Assembly: GCF_002284575.1 (NCBI RefSeq)
Contig: NZ_NPKJ01000041.1
Coordinates: 248,431 to 312,430, forward strand
Origin: Mesorhizobium temperatum
Lineage (GTDB): Bacteria; Pseudomonadota; Alphaproteobacteria; Rhizobiales; Rhizobiaceae
DNA: 64,000 nucleotides
Direction: 5' to 3'
Positions 8,705 to 17,674 of this stretch are shown here, in pieces; the first letter of the stretch is position 1; every line of letters begins with the position of its first letter. A program made the translations under genes and the position numbers. The notes under the pieces are model-generated. The model was not told the DNA's origin and did not search any database. It was given only the letters and a program-made list of their open reading frames with translations.

Positions 8705-9673
8705 CTATATGCCGTCCGGCGCCATATCAGGTCCAGCGCTTTCGGCGGCTGTCTTTCGCCGGCCGACGATCCGTTCGCGGTAAAGTGCGTAGAGGCCGGA
8801 GCCGACGATGACGATGGCGCCGAGGATCATCGGCAGGTCGGGGACGTCGCCGAAGATGAACAGGCCAAGCAGGATCGACCAGAGCAGGGCTGTGTAGCGG
8901 AACGGCGCGATGAACGAGATGTCGCCCACCCGCATCGCCATGATGATGAACTGGTAACCGATGACCACGAGCACTGCCGCCAATGCCAGGAACGCCGTGC
9001 TTTCACCCGTCATCGGTGTCCACCCGCCCATTGGCAAAAGCAGCGCCGCGCCGAGCATTGTCATGGCGAGCGCCGTGGCGGTCGATACCAGCAATGTCGG
9101 AATGGCTTGCGGTATCCGCTTGGTGGCGAGGTCACGCACCGCACAACAGGCGACACAGGCCAGCGCCAGCAGCGAATAGATGCTGAACCCCTCGAAGCCG
9201 GGTCGCACGATGATCAGCACGCCGGCAAAACCGATGGCGATTGCCAGCCAGCGCCGCCAGCCGACGCCTTCGTTGAACACAAGTGCTGCGCCCATCGTCA
9301 CTGCCAGCGGCAGCGCCTGCAGCACGGCCGAGACATTGGCAATCGGCAGATGGGCAAGGGCAATGAGGAACGACACCGTAGCACCGGCTTCGCCGGCGAC
9401 GCGCACCGCAACCATCGGCTGCAGCATCGAGCCGGGCAGGGCAAGCGCACCGCGTTGCCAGGCAAGCAGGCCCACGAAAAGCGAAGCGAAGGCGCCGCGG
9501 ATCAGCATGACCTGCGCCATGTTCATGGATTCCGACGAGACTTTGGTGATCGCGTCGTTGAGGGTGAAACCAATCATGGCCACCACCATGAACAGCGCGC
9601 CGCGAAGATTTGGGGAAAGAAGCAAAGGCGTTACCGGTTGTGCTTTTGCATCAAGCCTGTAGCAGCCGGTCAT
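8705..9673 (-). CDS. EamA/DMT-family transporter
   Basis: The membrane protein has 322 residues and ten predicted helices arranged as two EamA repeats, the first starting at GALFMVVAMIGFTLNDA (about 25) and the second near LLALACVACCAVRDLA. The C terminus is cytoplasmic and polar. The family exports or takes up small metabolites such as amino acids, and the substrate cannot be read from sequence. It sits between mobA and moaA on the same strand, but its role need not relate to molybdenum. Confidence 0.85.
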   Translation of the reverse strand: MTGCYRLDAKAQPVTPLLLSPNLRGALFMVVAMIGFTLNDAITKVSSESMNMAQVMLIRGAFASLFVGLLAWQRGALALPGSMLQPMVAVRVAGEAGATVSFLIALAHLPIANVSAVLQALPLAVTMGAALVFNEGVGWRRWLAIAIGFAGVLIIVRPGFEGFSIYSLLALACVACCAVRDLATKRIPQAIPTLLVSTATALAMTMLGAALLLPMGGWTPMTGESTAFLALAAVLVVIGYQFIIMAMRVGDISFIAPFRYTALLWSILLGLFIFGDVPDLPMILGAIVIVGSGLYALYRERIVGRRKTAAESAGPDMAPDGI

Positions 9674-9775
9674 AAGACAGCAACGTTAAAGGGCTGGGCC
9701 ACAGCCTTTCGCGTGGCCCGTTACATCCTCCTCACAAGAGCGGCAGGTTTTATTTCGGCGTTGTGACCGAGAAGA

Positions 9776-10771
9776 TCAGCCGCCGGTGACGCTCATGTGC
9801 CGCGACACCGAGGGACGGTTGGTACGGCGGTCGATGATGAAATCATGGCCCTTCGGCTTGCGGCCAATGGCTTCATCGATGGCGTAGGCGACCAGTTCAT
9901 TGCCTTCGGATGCACGCAACGGTGCGCGCAGATCGGCGGCATCCTCCTGGCCGAGGCACATGTAGAGCGTGCCGGTGCAGGTCAGCCGGACGCGGTTGCA
10001 GCTTTCGCAGAAATTATGCGTCATCGGCGTGATGAAGCCGAGCCTGCCACCAGTCTCGGCGACGTGGACGTAGCGGGCCGGACCACCGGTCTTGTAGGGA
10101 ATGTCGGTCAGCGTGAACTGCCGCTCAAGTGCTGCGCGCAGCAGCGACAGCGGCAGATACTGGTCGGTACGGTCGGCGTCGATCTCGCCCATCGGCATGG
10201 TTTCGATGACCGTCAACTCCATGCCGCGGCCGTGCGCCCAGCGCAGCATCTCCGGCAGCTCGGCGTCATTGAAATCCTTTAGCGCCACCGCATTGAGCTT
10301 TACCTTCAGCCCCGCTGCCTGCGCGGCGTCGATGCCATCCATGACCTTGTCGAGATTGCCCCAGCGGGTAATCTGGCGGAATTTTTCCGGGTCCAGCGTG
10401 TCCAGCGAGACATTGATCCGCTTGACCCCGCAATCGGCGAGCTCAGCGGCAAAGCGCGAAAGCTGCGAGCCGTTGGTGGTCAGCGTCAGTTCTTCCAGAG
10501 CGCCGCTCTCGAGATGACGCGAAATCTGACGCACCAGATGCATGATGTTCTTGCGCACCAGCGGCTCGCCGCCGGTAAGACGCAGTTTCCTGACGCCCTT
10601 TTCGATGAAAACCGTGCATAGCCGGTCGAGCTCTTCCAGCGACAGCAGATCCTTCTTGGGAAGGAACGCCATGTCCTCGGCCATGCAATAGGTACAGCGG
10701 AAGTCGCAGCGGTCGGTGACCGACACGCGCAGATAGCTGATCGTGCGACCAAAAGGATCGATCATGTCCAT
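9776..10771 (-). CDS. moaA: GTP 3',8-cyclase MoaA
   Basis: This radical SAM enzyme has 331 residues. The N-terminal Fe-S cluster motif is CDFRCTYC, followed by LTGGEPL for SAM binding. The second, substrate-binding cluster is [18 protein letters not shown]. The protein ends in the diagnostic Gly-Gly. It converts GTP to the cyclic precursor of molybdopterin. ATG 10771 (MDMIDPFGR) is the family start, and a second ATG follows at 10765; the open frame to 10972 is longer than any family member. It is divergent from the DUF971 gene with a 199-base gap. Confidence 0.95.
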   Translation of the reverse strand: MDMIDPFGRTISYLRVSVTDRCDFRCTYCMAEDMAFLPKKDLLSLEELDRLCTVFIEKGVRKLRLTGGEPLVRKNIMHLVRQISRHLESGALEELTLTTNGSQLSRFAAELADCGVKRINVSLDTLDPEKFRQITRWGNLDKVMDGIDAAQAAGLKVKLNAVALKDFNDAELPEMLRWAHGRGMELTVIETMPMGEIDADRTDQYLPLSLLRAALERQFTLTDIPYKTGGPARYVHVAETGGRLGFITPMTHNFCESCNRVRLTCTGTLYMCLGQEDAADLRAPLRASEGNELVAYAIDEAIGRKPKGHDFIIDRRTNRPSVSRHMSVTGG

Positions 10772-10970
10772 GCTGGTGCGTTTCCCGTGGCTGCGAACGG
10801 CTTCGTTATATATGGCTATGTGATACGATCCAACCTGCCATTCAAGATAAGAAGTTTCGATCCTAGGCAACATCACGCCGCCGACAGATCGTGTCGGAAG
10901 TTTCGAAGCGGCCTTTTCCCGCTGCGCGAAGCGGCGTAGGGAAAGGACAGATGATGCGGAACTTATCACC

Positions 10971-11324
10971 ATGACGGCGCCGAAGGAACTCAGGGTCTCG
11001 AAGGACCGCAGGCTGCTTACCGTGACATTCCCGGACCATCAGCCATTCGAACTGCCGGCGGAGCTGCTGCGGGTGGCCTCGCCATCGGCCGAAGTGCAGG
11101 GTCATTCGCCCGAACAGCGCGTGACTGTTCCCGGCAAGCGCAACGTTGCGATCCTGAAGATCGAACCGGTCGGCAACTATGCCGTCCGCATCACCTTCGA
11201 CGATTTTCACGATACCGGCATCTTCACCTGGAATTACCTGCATACGCTGGGTCATGAGAAGGACGCACGCTGGGCCGCCTATCTCGCCGAGCTGGAAGAG
11301 AAGGGGCTAAGCCGCGATCGTTGA
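10971..11324 (+). CDS. DUF971 domain protein
   Basis: The protein has 117 residues and is a single DUF971 domain (the N-terminal domain of gamma-butyrobetaine hydroxylases). The core [19 protein letters not shown], the [19 protein letters not shown] strand pair and the ending [13 protein letters not shown] are all typical. Standalone members in proteobacteria are often near Fe-S or cofactor genes, and here it is divergent from moaA. No biochemical role is established for the standalone form. The Shine-Dalgarno site of ATG 10971 is weak. Confidence 0.85.
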   Translation: MTAPKELRVSKDRRLLTVTFPDHQPFELPAELLRVASPSAEVQGHSPEQRVTVPGKRNVAILKIEPVGNYAVRITFDDFHDTGIFTWNYLHTLGHEKDARWAAYLAELEEKGLSRDR

Positions 11325-11346
11325 ATGATTTCCGCGGGACGCTCGG

Positions 11347-11775
11347 TCAACGCAGGATCGCCAGTATTTCGCTGGTGTCGTAATAAAACGGCGTGCCTTC
11401 GATCAGCCGGTCATCCTCGAAGCGCAAGACTTCGGCAAACGGCTGTTTGATGGTTGCACCATTGGCCCGCGATGTCAGCGAAAGTGTGCAGCTCATGAAT
11501 ACCATGTCATCGTTTTGGGCGGCATGAAGGCTCTCTACGGTCACGTCGCTCCAGATTTCCCGCATCTTGCGGAAAAGGGCGCTAACGCCGTCGAGGCCAT
11601 TCCAGTCACCGGCATAGGGCAGGGACTGCGGCTCATGCACGACAACTTCCGCGTGAAATGCGCTGGCAAGCATATCGAGGCTCTCCGACCCTGATTGCAG
11701 GAAGCGCATTTCAGCCTCGAACATATTTTCAAGAAGTTCCATGGCGACGCGTCGTCGATTGAAGGGTTTATCCAT
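11347..11775 (-). CDS. SnoaL/NTF2-like domain protein
   Basis: The protein has 142 residues and a predicted cone-shaped alpha+beta fold. N-terminal helices (LENMFEAEMRFLQSG) precede a strand-rich half with HEPQSLPYAGDWNGLDGVSALF and FAEVLRFEDDRLIEGTPFYYDT. The last segment is the conserved SnoaL tail, where the partner strand often carries catalytic residues. Members are ketosteroid-isomerase-like enzymes or polyketide cyclases. GGAG lies eight bases before ATG 11775, which favours it over ATG 11742. It is divergent from the flavoprotein gene at 11946. Confidence 0.7.
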   Translation of the reverse strand: MDKPFNRRRVAMELLENMFEAEMRFLQSGSESLDMLASAFHAEVVVHEPQSLPYAGDWNGLDGVSALFRKMREIWSDVTVESLHAAQNDDMVFMSCTLSLTSRANGATIKQPFAEVLRFEDDRLIEGTPFYYDTSEILAILR

Positions 11776-11945
11776 TTTCGGTTCTCCGTGTTCGGCAGCA
11801 CGATCAGTATCGTCCTATCAACGCGGCTTGCCCTTAATATTGGTGGTTCGACACCCGTTTCCAGACGACCGAAATGAGGTGCAACAGGTGTCGTCAAAAC
11901 GTCACGGATTTGGAGTAGCGCCGGCAAAGGTTCGGAGACGAAAAC

Positions 11946-12557
11946 ATGTCCGTCATCACCACGGTCGAACAGCTCGAAGCACTCTATGGCCTGCCCGGCG
12001 AGACCTCGCTGGTCAAGGAAGTCGACCATGTGATCCCCGAGTACGCCGCCTTCATCGAGGCCTCGCCTTTTGCCGCGCTCGCGACCAGCGGGCCGGAAGG
12101 GCTGGATTGCTCGCCGCGCGGCGATCTCGCCGGCTTCGTCCGCATCCACGATCCGAAAACCCTGATGATGCCGGACCGGCGCGGCAACAACCGTGCCGAT
12201 TCGCTAAAAAACATCATTCGCGATCCGCGCGTCGGCCTGTTGTTCCTGGTCCCCGGCTCCGGCACGACGCTGCGCGTCAACGGCCGCGCCCACATCACCA
12301 CGGATGCCGCGCTCTGTGCCTCGTTCAGCGTCGACGGCCGACCGGCGCGTTCGGTCACGGTCATCGATGTCGATTCGGTCTATTTCCAGTGCGCTCGCGC
12401 CGTCCATCGGTCGGAACTGTGGAACCCGGCGAGGCATGTCGACCCGAAGTCGCTGCCGACACCTGGAAAAATCCTGGAAATCACCAGCCGGAAAGGCATC
12501 GACGGCGAGGCTTACGACCAGGGATGGCCGGAGCGCGCGAAAAAGTCGATGTGGTGA
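11946..12557 (+). CDS. PPOX-type FMN-binding flavoprotein
   Basis: The protein has 203 residues with the split-barrel flavin-binding fold of pyridoxamine phosphate oxidase relatives. Visible blocks are FAALATSGPEGLDCSPRGD (FMN contact), MPDRRGNNRADSLKNI and VGLLFLVPGSGTTLRVNGRAHI. This combination matches the MSMEG_1061-type family of predicted FMN-dependent oxidoreductases. The substrate is unknown. A short repeat, which may also terminate transcription, follows the gene at 12591-12639. Confidence 0.85.
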   Translation: MSVITTVEQLEALYGLPGETSLVKEVDHVIPEYAAFIEASPFAALATSGPEGLDCSPRGDLAGFVRIHDPKTLMMPDRRGNNRADSLKNIIRDPRVGLLFLVPGSGTTLRVNGRAHITTDAALCASFSVDGRPARSVTVIDVDSVYFQCARAVHRSELWNPARHVDPKSLPTPGKILEITSRKGIDGEAYDQGWPERAKKSMW

Positions 12558-12590
12558 GCGGATCGCTGCACGAACTCCATCCTTTTGTTT

Positions 12591-12639
12591 GAGCATCGAA
12601 TTTTCCCAAAACCGGTTTCCACTTTTGGGTCCGATGCTC
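12591..12639. repeat. Rhizobial intergenic palindromic repeat
   Basis: Two nested perfect inverted repeats are visible. The outer pair is GAGCATCG (12591-12598) and CGATGCTC (12632-12639). The inner pair is CCCAAAA (12605-12611) and TTTTGGG (12623-12629), around a central AACCGGTTT. This architecture matches the short dispersed palindromes common between genes in Mesorhizobium and Sinorhizobium. It lies between the convergent PPOX and MarR genes and could form a bidirectional hairpin. Confidence 0.65.
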
Positions 12640-12642
12640 CGG

Positions 12643-13095
12643 TCACGCTTCCTTGAGCACGTCGGCAATCTTGCGCATCTGCTCGCCGATCATGTCGCAT
12701 TGCTCCGGCGTCGACTGGCTCATCGCTTTCTCGATCAGCGCCATATGGACCTTCAGCGCCTGCATCAGCAGTTCCGTGCCGGCTTCGGTCAGGGTCAGTC
12801 GCAGCACCCGCTTGTCTTTCTGATCGCCTTCGCGGCGCAGCAGGCCGCGTGTCTCGAGTTGCGGCAGCAGCATGGTGATGTTGGAGCGGCCGACCAGCAG
12901 CCGGCGGGCGAGATCGTGCTGCGACATGCCGGGATGGCGGTACAGGTTCATCAGCACGTCGAGTTGCGCCGGCTTCAGGTCCAGCGGCGCGAGCTTCACC
13001 GCCAGCGTGCGCTCCAGCACATGGCAGGCGCGCGCCACCGCGACCCAGTTGCGAAAACGCGGGTTGTCCCAGGGTAGCTCTTGTTTAATGTTCAT
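12643..13095 (-). CDS. MarR family transcriptional regulator
   Basis: The protein has 150 residues. The winged helix region includes LDVLMNLYRHPGMSQHDLARRLLVGRSNITMLLPQLETRGLL and the wing DQKDKRVLRLTLTEAG, with the conserved D-x-R of MarR proteins present as KDKR. It is divergent from the alpha/beta hydrolase gene at 13143. Two tandem palindromes fill the 47-base gap, and one overlaps its own ATG, so it very likely represses both genes. The effector is unknown. Confidence 0.9.
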   Translation of the reverse strand: MNIKQELPWDNPRFRNWVAVARACHVLERTLAVKLAPLDLKPAQLDVLMNLYRHPGMSQHDLARRLLVGRSNITMLLPQLETRGLLRREGDQKDKRVLRLTLTEAGTELLMQALKVHMALIEKAMSQSTPEQCDMIGEQMRKIADVLKEA

Positions 13096-13123
13096 GTTTG
13101 AACTATTATGTTCATGCTTGAAC
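13090..13123. promoter_or_regulatory. Tandem palindromic operator for the MarR regulator
   Basis: Two near-identical palindromes, GTTCATGTTTGAAC (13090-13103) and GTTCATGCTTGAAC (13110-13123), are exactly 20 bases apart start to start, which is about two helical turns. Both have perfect GTTCA/TGAAC arms. The first covers the MarR start codon and the second lies 19 bases before the hydrolase ATG, so a bound repressor would block both divergent genes. Confidence 0.8.
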
Positions 13124-13142
13124 GAATGGATGGATCGCCACT

Positions 13143-14054
13143 ATGGCATCATTTGGATTGAAGGTCATCCGGAGCGTGTTTGCTGCCGCCGAACACGTGG
13201 CTCCTCGCCTTACAGGGCGCGCGGCGTTCGAACTGTTCTGCCGCACGCCGAACGCCAAGGTTCTCAGCGACGGCGAGCGACGCGCCGTCGACCGCGCCGC
13301 CGGCTTCATGGCCGAGGCGCGCCATCATCGGCTGAAGACCAAAAACGGGTGCGTCATGGTGCATGAATTCAGGCCAGAGCCGGGCAGGCGGGCCGCCGGC
13401 ACGGTACTCGTGATCCATGGCTGGCGTTCGCGCACCGAACATATGCGCACGCTGATCGAAGCCTATCGTGACGCCGGTTATAAGGTTGTCTCGCTCGACC
13501 TGCCGGGCCACGGCCAATCGCAGGGCCGCCGGCTGACACTGGTCAGCGCTGTCGAAGCCGCACGGCTGACGGGCGAATGGTTCGGCCCGTTCGTGGCGGT
13601 CGTCGGCCATTCCTTCGGCGGTGCCGTCGCCGCCAATGCCGTCGTCGGTTCGGTCAAGAACATTCCGCCGCTGGCGGCCGAGCGGCTGGTGCTGATCGCG
13701 GCGCCGAGCTCCCTGCCGGCGATCTTCAATGATTTCAGCCGCATGCTCAGTGTCGGCCCACGCTCGCAGGCCGCAATGGCCGACCGGGTCGAACGCATCG
13801 CCGGCCGGCCGCTGCACGAATTCACCGGCGACCGCCAGCTTGCCAGCACGCCGGTGCCAACGCTGGTCATCCATGCGCCAGACGACCGCGAAGTGTCCGC
13901 CGACCATGCAAGGCTCTATGCCGGCGCCGGCGACCATGTGCGGCTTTACTGGGCCGATGGGCTCGGCCATCGCCGCATTCTCGCCGATAGGGGCGTGGTC
14001 GAGCGCGCGATCGGTTTCGTTGCCGAACACCGGGAACCGTCGCTGCTGCATTGA
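13143..14054 (+). CDS. Alpha/beta hydrolase
   Basis: The protein has 303 residues. VLVIHGWRSRTEHM gives the oxyanion-hole strand, GHSFGG is the nucleophile elbow with Ser as nucleophile, APDDREV carries the acid Asp and the region ADGLGHRRIL the catalytic His. All three triad positions are present. The first 80 residues form a cap-like helical extension. The family contains esterases and lipases; the substrate is unknown. It is controlled, by position, through the double palindrome shared with the MarR gene. Confidence 0.85.
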   Translation: MASFGLKVIRSVFAAAEHVAPRLTGRAAFELFCRTPNAKVLSDGERRAVDRAAGFMAEARHHRLKTKNGCVMVHEFRPEPGRRAAGTVLVIHGWRSRTEHMRTLIEAYRDAGYKVVSLDLPGHGQSQGRRLTLVSAVEAARLTGEWFGPFVAVVGHSFGGAVAANAVVGSVKNIPPLAAERLVLIAAPSSLPAIFNDFSRMLSVGPRSQAAMADRVERIAGRPLHEFTGDRQLASTPVPTLVIHAPDDREVSADHARLYAGAGDHVRLYWADGLGHRRILADRGVVERAIGFVAEHREPSLLH

Positions 14055-14117
14055 CCTGAATATCTTGTATTTGTCCCGGCTCAACCGGGAGTCCAGCCGC
14101 CATAACGGTCGGGGTTG

Positions 14118-14732
14118 TCATGCCGCGTCCGTGCCGGCCATGACCTTCCACGCCGCCATGGCCCCGGCCACCGTCGCCAGAAGTGCGGCGCGCGATGCGC
14201 CGTCGCGCGCCTGGATCGACATGCCGTGCTGCACCGTCGCATAGAAGGTCGCAGCCGTGCGGCAGTCGAAATTTTCCGGCAATTCGCCTTCCGCCACGCC
14301 GCGTTCCAGCCGTCTCAGCAAGGCTGCGCGGTTTTCGGCGCGACGGCGGCGCAGGTCATCGCAGATGGCGCCGCGGCTTGAGTCCTGATGCAGCGCGCCT
14401 AGTGCGATCAGGCAGCCTTGCGGACGATCGGTCTGCGAATAGGCCTTGGCCGTCTGGCGCAGGAAGCGCTCGACCGCCTGGCGCGCCGTCGGCGCCTTTT
14501 CCAGTGCGGACCAGATATCGGTGCCTTCGACCTGCGTGTAGAGCTCGACCGCTTCGAGGAAGAGCGCTTCCTTGCTGCCGAAGGCGGCGTAGAGGCTGGG
14601 CGAGTTGATGCCCATCGCCGCGGTCAGCTCGCTCATCGATGCGCCCTCGTAGCCCTTGGCCCAAAACACCTCCATTGCGCGCCGCAAGGCAGCGGTTCGA
14701 TCGAAGGTGCGGGGACGGCCTCGTTCGGGCAT
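14118..14732 (-). CDS. TetR family transcriptional regulator
   Basis: The protein has 204 residues. The N-terminal DNA-binding domain reads RGRPRTFDRTAALRRAMEVF and then GYEGASMSELTAAMGINSPSLYAAFGSKEALF, the standard TetR helix-turn-helix with the Y-x-x-F/Y-x-x-K-E-x-L ending. The C-terminal half is a helical ligand domain, of the TetR_C type seen in regulators of SDR and quinone-responsive genes. It is divergent from the SDR gene with an inverted repeat between them. Confidence 0.9.
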   Translation of the reverse strand: MPERGRPRTFDRTAALRRAMEVFWAKGYEGASMSELTAAMGINSPSLYAAFGSKEALFLEAVELYTQVEGTDIWSALEKAPTARQAVERFLRQTAKAYSQTDRPQGCLIALGALHQDSSRGAICDDLRRRRAENRAALLRRLERGVAEGELPENFDCRTAATFYATVQHGMSIQARDGASRAALLATVAGAMAAWKVMAGTDAA

Positions 14733-14749
14733 GGCATCCTTTCTGTGTT

Positions 14750-14810
14750 GATTGATACATAAATCTGTTGACGCACCTGGGCAAGGCTGGCAGACATTTA
14801 TGTATCAATC
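14750..14810. promoter_or_regulatory. Inverted-repeat operator between TetR and SDR genes
   Basis: A perfect 15-base inverted repeat, GATTGATACATAAAT (14750-14764) and ATTTATGTATCAATC (14796-14810), lies between the divergent genes. Each arm is itself an imperfect palindrome (ATTGATACATAAAT matches its own complement at 10 of 14 positions). This fits two operators, one in front of each gene, each bound by a TetR dimer. Confidence 0.75.
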
Positions 14811-14831
14811 ATTACAAAAAAGGAGAAACGA

Positions 14832-15578
14832 ATGTCATCGCAAGGCTTGAACGGCAAGGCCGCGCTCGTCACCGGCGGCAGCCGCGGCATCGGCGCAGCG
14901 ATTGCGCGAAGGCTCGCGGCCGACGGCGCCAGCGTCGCGCTCACTTACGTGAATGGCGAGGAGCAGGCCCGCGCTGTCGTCGGGGAAATCGAGGCAGCCG
15001 GCGGTCGCGCCATTGCCATCAAAGCCGACAATCGCGACGCTGCCGCGATCCAGGAGGCGGTCAGCGAGGCAGTGAAGACCTTCGGGCGACTGGACATCCT
15101 CGTCAACAGCGCCGGTATCTGGCGCGCCGCGCCGATCGATGAATTGCCGCTCGCCGACTTCGATGAAACCATGGAGGTCAATGTCAGAGCCCCGTTCGTG
15201 GCCTCGAAGGCGGCAGCCTTGCATATGGGCGAGGGTGGCAGGATCATCTCGATCGGCAGCAATCTGGCGGAGCGTGTCACCGACACCAGCCTCAGCGCCT
15301 ACTCGGCCAGCAAGGCGGCATTGGTCGGCTTGACCAAGGCATTGGCGCGCGACCTCGGTTCGCGCGGCATCACCGCCAACGTCGTTCATCCTGGCTCGAC
15401 CGATACCGATATGAACCCGGCCAGTGGCCCGCACGCCGAGCACCAGCGACAGAAGATGGCGACGCCCCGCTTCGGCAAGGCTGAAGAGATCGCCGGCATG
15501 GTCGCCTGGCTGGCAGGTCCCGAAGGGCGCTTTGTGACAGGCGCCGCACTGACTATCGACGGCGGCGCCAACGCCTGA
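14832..15578 (+). CDS. Short-chain dehydrogenase/reductase
   Basis: The classical SDR has 248 residues. The cofactor motif is TGGSRGIG, with NSAG after the fourth strand. The catalytic set is complete: Ser in ISIGSN, then YSASK with Tyr and Lys. It ends with VTGAALTIDGGANA, typical of FabG-like enzymes. ARRLAADGASVALTYVNG lacks an acidic residue at the end of the second strand, suggesting NADP. AAAGGAG precedes ATG 14832. The neighbouring TetR regulator and shared inverted repeat imply induction by a substrate-like compound. Confidence 0.92.
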   Translation: MSSQGLNGKAALVTGGSRGIGAAIARRLAADGASVALTYVNGEEQARAVVGEIEAAGGRAIAIKADNRDAAAIQEAVSEAVKTFGRLDILVNSAGIWRAAPIDELPLADFDETMEVNVRAPFVASKAAALHMGEGGRIISIGSNLAERVTDTSLSAYSASKAALVGLTKALARDLGSRGITANVVHPGSTDTDMNPASGPHAEHQRQKMATPRFGKAEEIAGMVAWLAGPEGRFVTGAALTIDGGANA

Positions 15579-15791
15579 CCCGTGCACTATTTTCGGGAAC
15601 CGGAGCGGGCCCAATTCGCTTTAGTTGTCATGGCGTTGTGAAACTGTTCTGCAACAGGATAGCCGAAATTTATGGAAGCTTAACGAAATCGGTATGAATC
15701 GGTGTGGTCGCGTCTTACATCCCGCCGTGCGGTGGGCGAGACCGTCAAGCGATGCGGAACGGGAACCGGTTGCAGCCGGAGCGGGTGATCC

Positions 15792-17669
15792 ATGAAATTC
15801 CTCGGAAACAAAGCAACCGTGATGCCGCTTGCGGTTGTCACGTTAATGCTGGCCTTCGGCATGCCGCAGGCGGACGCGCAAGGGCTTTTCGAGAGGCTTT
15901 TCGGCGGTGGTATCAGGCGCGCGCCCCAAGGTGATTTCCCTCCGCCGCCGAGGCACAGACCGAAGCCGAGAGAATTCGCTGGTGGTGGCAGCAGGATCAA
16001 CAGCCCGTCCTACTACACCTATAAGGCCGACCGGTTGGTGCGTGTTGATTTTGCGACACTGATGGCAGCGCCACAGCCGGTGGCACCACAGGACGCTGCC
16101 TTTGTACCGTCGCTCACCAGCGACGCCTTCCGCGAAGCGATTGCCGGGCTCGGCGACTACGAGCTCTATGCCGAATCTGACATTGCCAAGGCGTTGATCG
16201 CTTATTACTCGGCCAATCCGGATTTCATCTGGGTGACCGGGACCGGCCCAAACGGTCGCGCGCAGGATGCGGTGCGGGTGCTTGGCGAGGCGACGAGCTA
16301 TGGCCTGACGCCGGCCGACTATTCGGTTGCAGTGCCCGCCCGCGCATCGACCGGCGGGGCCGATGCGCGGCTGCAGGAACTCGTCCGCTTCGAGATGGCG
16401 CTGTCGGCGCGCGTCTTGCGCTATGTCCACGACGCGCAAAGCGGCCGCGTCGATCCCAATCGCATCACCGGCTACTATGATTTCCCGGCCAAGCCGCTCG
16501 ACATGGAAGGCGTGCTGAAAACGCTGGTGCGCACCCAGCAAGTGCGCATCTATCTCGAATCACGGCATCCGCAGAATGCGGAATACCAGGCGCTGCGCGT
16601 CGAACTGGAATCACTTCAGGCCAGCTCCGAAGACGAGATCGTCGTTGACCCCAAGCTGTTGCTGAAACCGGGGCAGACCAGCCCCGAACTGCCGAAGCTT
16701 CTGGCGAAGATCGCGCGCGATCTCGACGATGAGATGGGCGGCGCCTATGGCGAGATATTGGCCAGGCTCGCCACCAGCGAGGTCTATGATCCGGAACTGG
16801 TGCCGGTTATCAAGGCGGTGCAGAAGAAGGCTGGCATGAAGGGCGACAGCGTCATCGGTCCGCGCACCGTCGCGGCGCTGGTCGGGACGTCCAAGGCCGA
16901 CAAGATTCAAAAGGTGCAGGTCGCGCTGGAAGAGTTGCGCTGGCTGCCATCCGATCTCGGCAGTCCGCGCGTCTTCATCAACCAGCCGGCCTTTACGGCG
17001 AGCTACATCGAAAATGGCGAGGAGAAGCTGAAGACCCGCGCCGTCATCGGCAAGACCACCAACCAGACTTCCTTCTTTTACGATCAGGTCGAGCAGGTCG
17101 ACTTCCATCCCTATTGGGGCGTGCCGCAGTCGATCCTCGTCAACGAGATGCTGCCCCGGCTGCGCAGGGATCCCGGCTATCTCGACCGCGCTGGCTACGA
17201 AGTGGTCAACGCGCGCGGCAAGCGCATTCCCTCCTCCTCGGTCAACTGGGGTGCCTATGGCGCGAAAGTACCTTATGGCGTGCGCCAGCTGCCGAGCGAG
17301 GCCAATGCGCTGGGCGAACTGAAGATCCTGTTCCCCAACAAGCACGCAATCTACATGCACGATACGCCGCAAAAGTCGTTTTTCCAGCGTGACATGCGCG
17401 CGCTCAGCCATGGCTGCGTTCGTCTGCAGGATCCACGCGGCATGGCGGCGGCCGTGCTCGGCACCTCGGTCGACTACATTGCGGAGAAGCTGAAGCACGG
17501 ACATTCGACCGAAAAGGTGGCGCGCACGATCCCGGTCTATGTCGCCTATTTCACCGCCTGGCCGGACATGTCCGGCAAAGTCGAATATTTCAGCGACGTC
17601 TATGACCGCGACACGCGGCTGCAGCAGGCACTCGACAGCACGGAAGCGGTGCGCTCGCCGGCAAGCTGA
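15792..17669 (+). CDS. L,D-transpeptidase with peptidoglycan-binding domain (YcbB type)
   Basis: The protein has 625 residues. An N-terminal signal or anchor segment (about 10-29, ending ADAQ) is followed by a proline-rich stretch. A scaffold region of the YcbB/LdtD type and a peptidoglycan-binding segment near SVIGPRTVAAL come next. The YkuD catalytic domain holds YMHDTPQKSFF and SHGCVRL, with the nucleophile at C542. Such enzymes make 3-3 crosslinks in periplasmic peptidoglycan, which are abundant in Rhizobiales. It is monocistronic; no promoter could be assigned in the 213 bases upstream. Confidence 0.9.
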   Translation: MKFLGNKATVMPLAVVTLMLAFGMPQADAQGLFERLFGGGIRRAPQGDFPPPPRHRPKPREFAGGGSRINSPSYYTYKADRLVRVDFATLMAAPQPVAPQDAAFVPSLTSDAFREAIAGLGDYELYAESDIAKALIAYYSANPDFIWVTGTGPNGRAQDAVRVLGEATSYGLTPADYSVAVPARASTGGADARLQELVRFEMALSARVLRYVHDAQSGRVDPNRITGYYDFPAKPLDMEGVLKTLVRTQQVRIYLESRHPQNAEYQALRVELESLQASSEDEIVVDPKLLLKPGQTSPELPKLLAKIARDLDDEMGGAYGEILARLATSEVYDPELVPVIKAVQKKAGMKGDSVIGPRTVAALVGTSKADKIQKVQVALEELRWLPSDLGSPRVFINQPAFTASYIENGEEKLKTRAVIGKTTNQTSFFYDQVEQVDFHPYWGVPQSILVNEMLPRLRRDPGYLDRAGYEVVNARGKRIPSSSVNWGAYGAKVPYGVRQLPSEANALGELKILFPNKHAIYMHDTPQKSFFQRDMRALSHGCVRLQDPRGMAAAVLGTSVDYIAEKLKHGHSTEKVARTIPVYVAYFTAWPDMSGKVEYFSDVYDRDTRLQQALDSTEAVRSPAS

Positions 17670-17674
17670 GGATT

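Noticed and set aside
8042..9766. A 574-residue plus-strand frame
   Set aside because: It is the shadow of mobA and the EamA transporter gene; the composition is Arg/Ser/His-rich and no family is visible, while the minus-strand proteins are clear.
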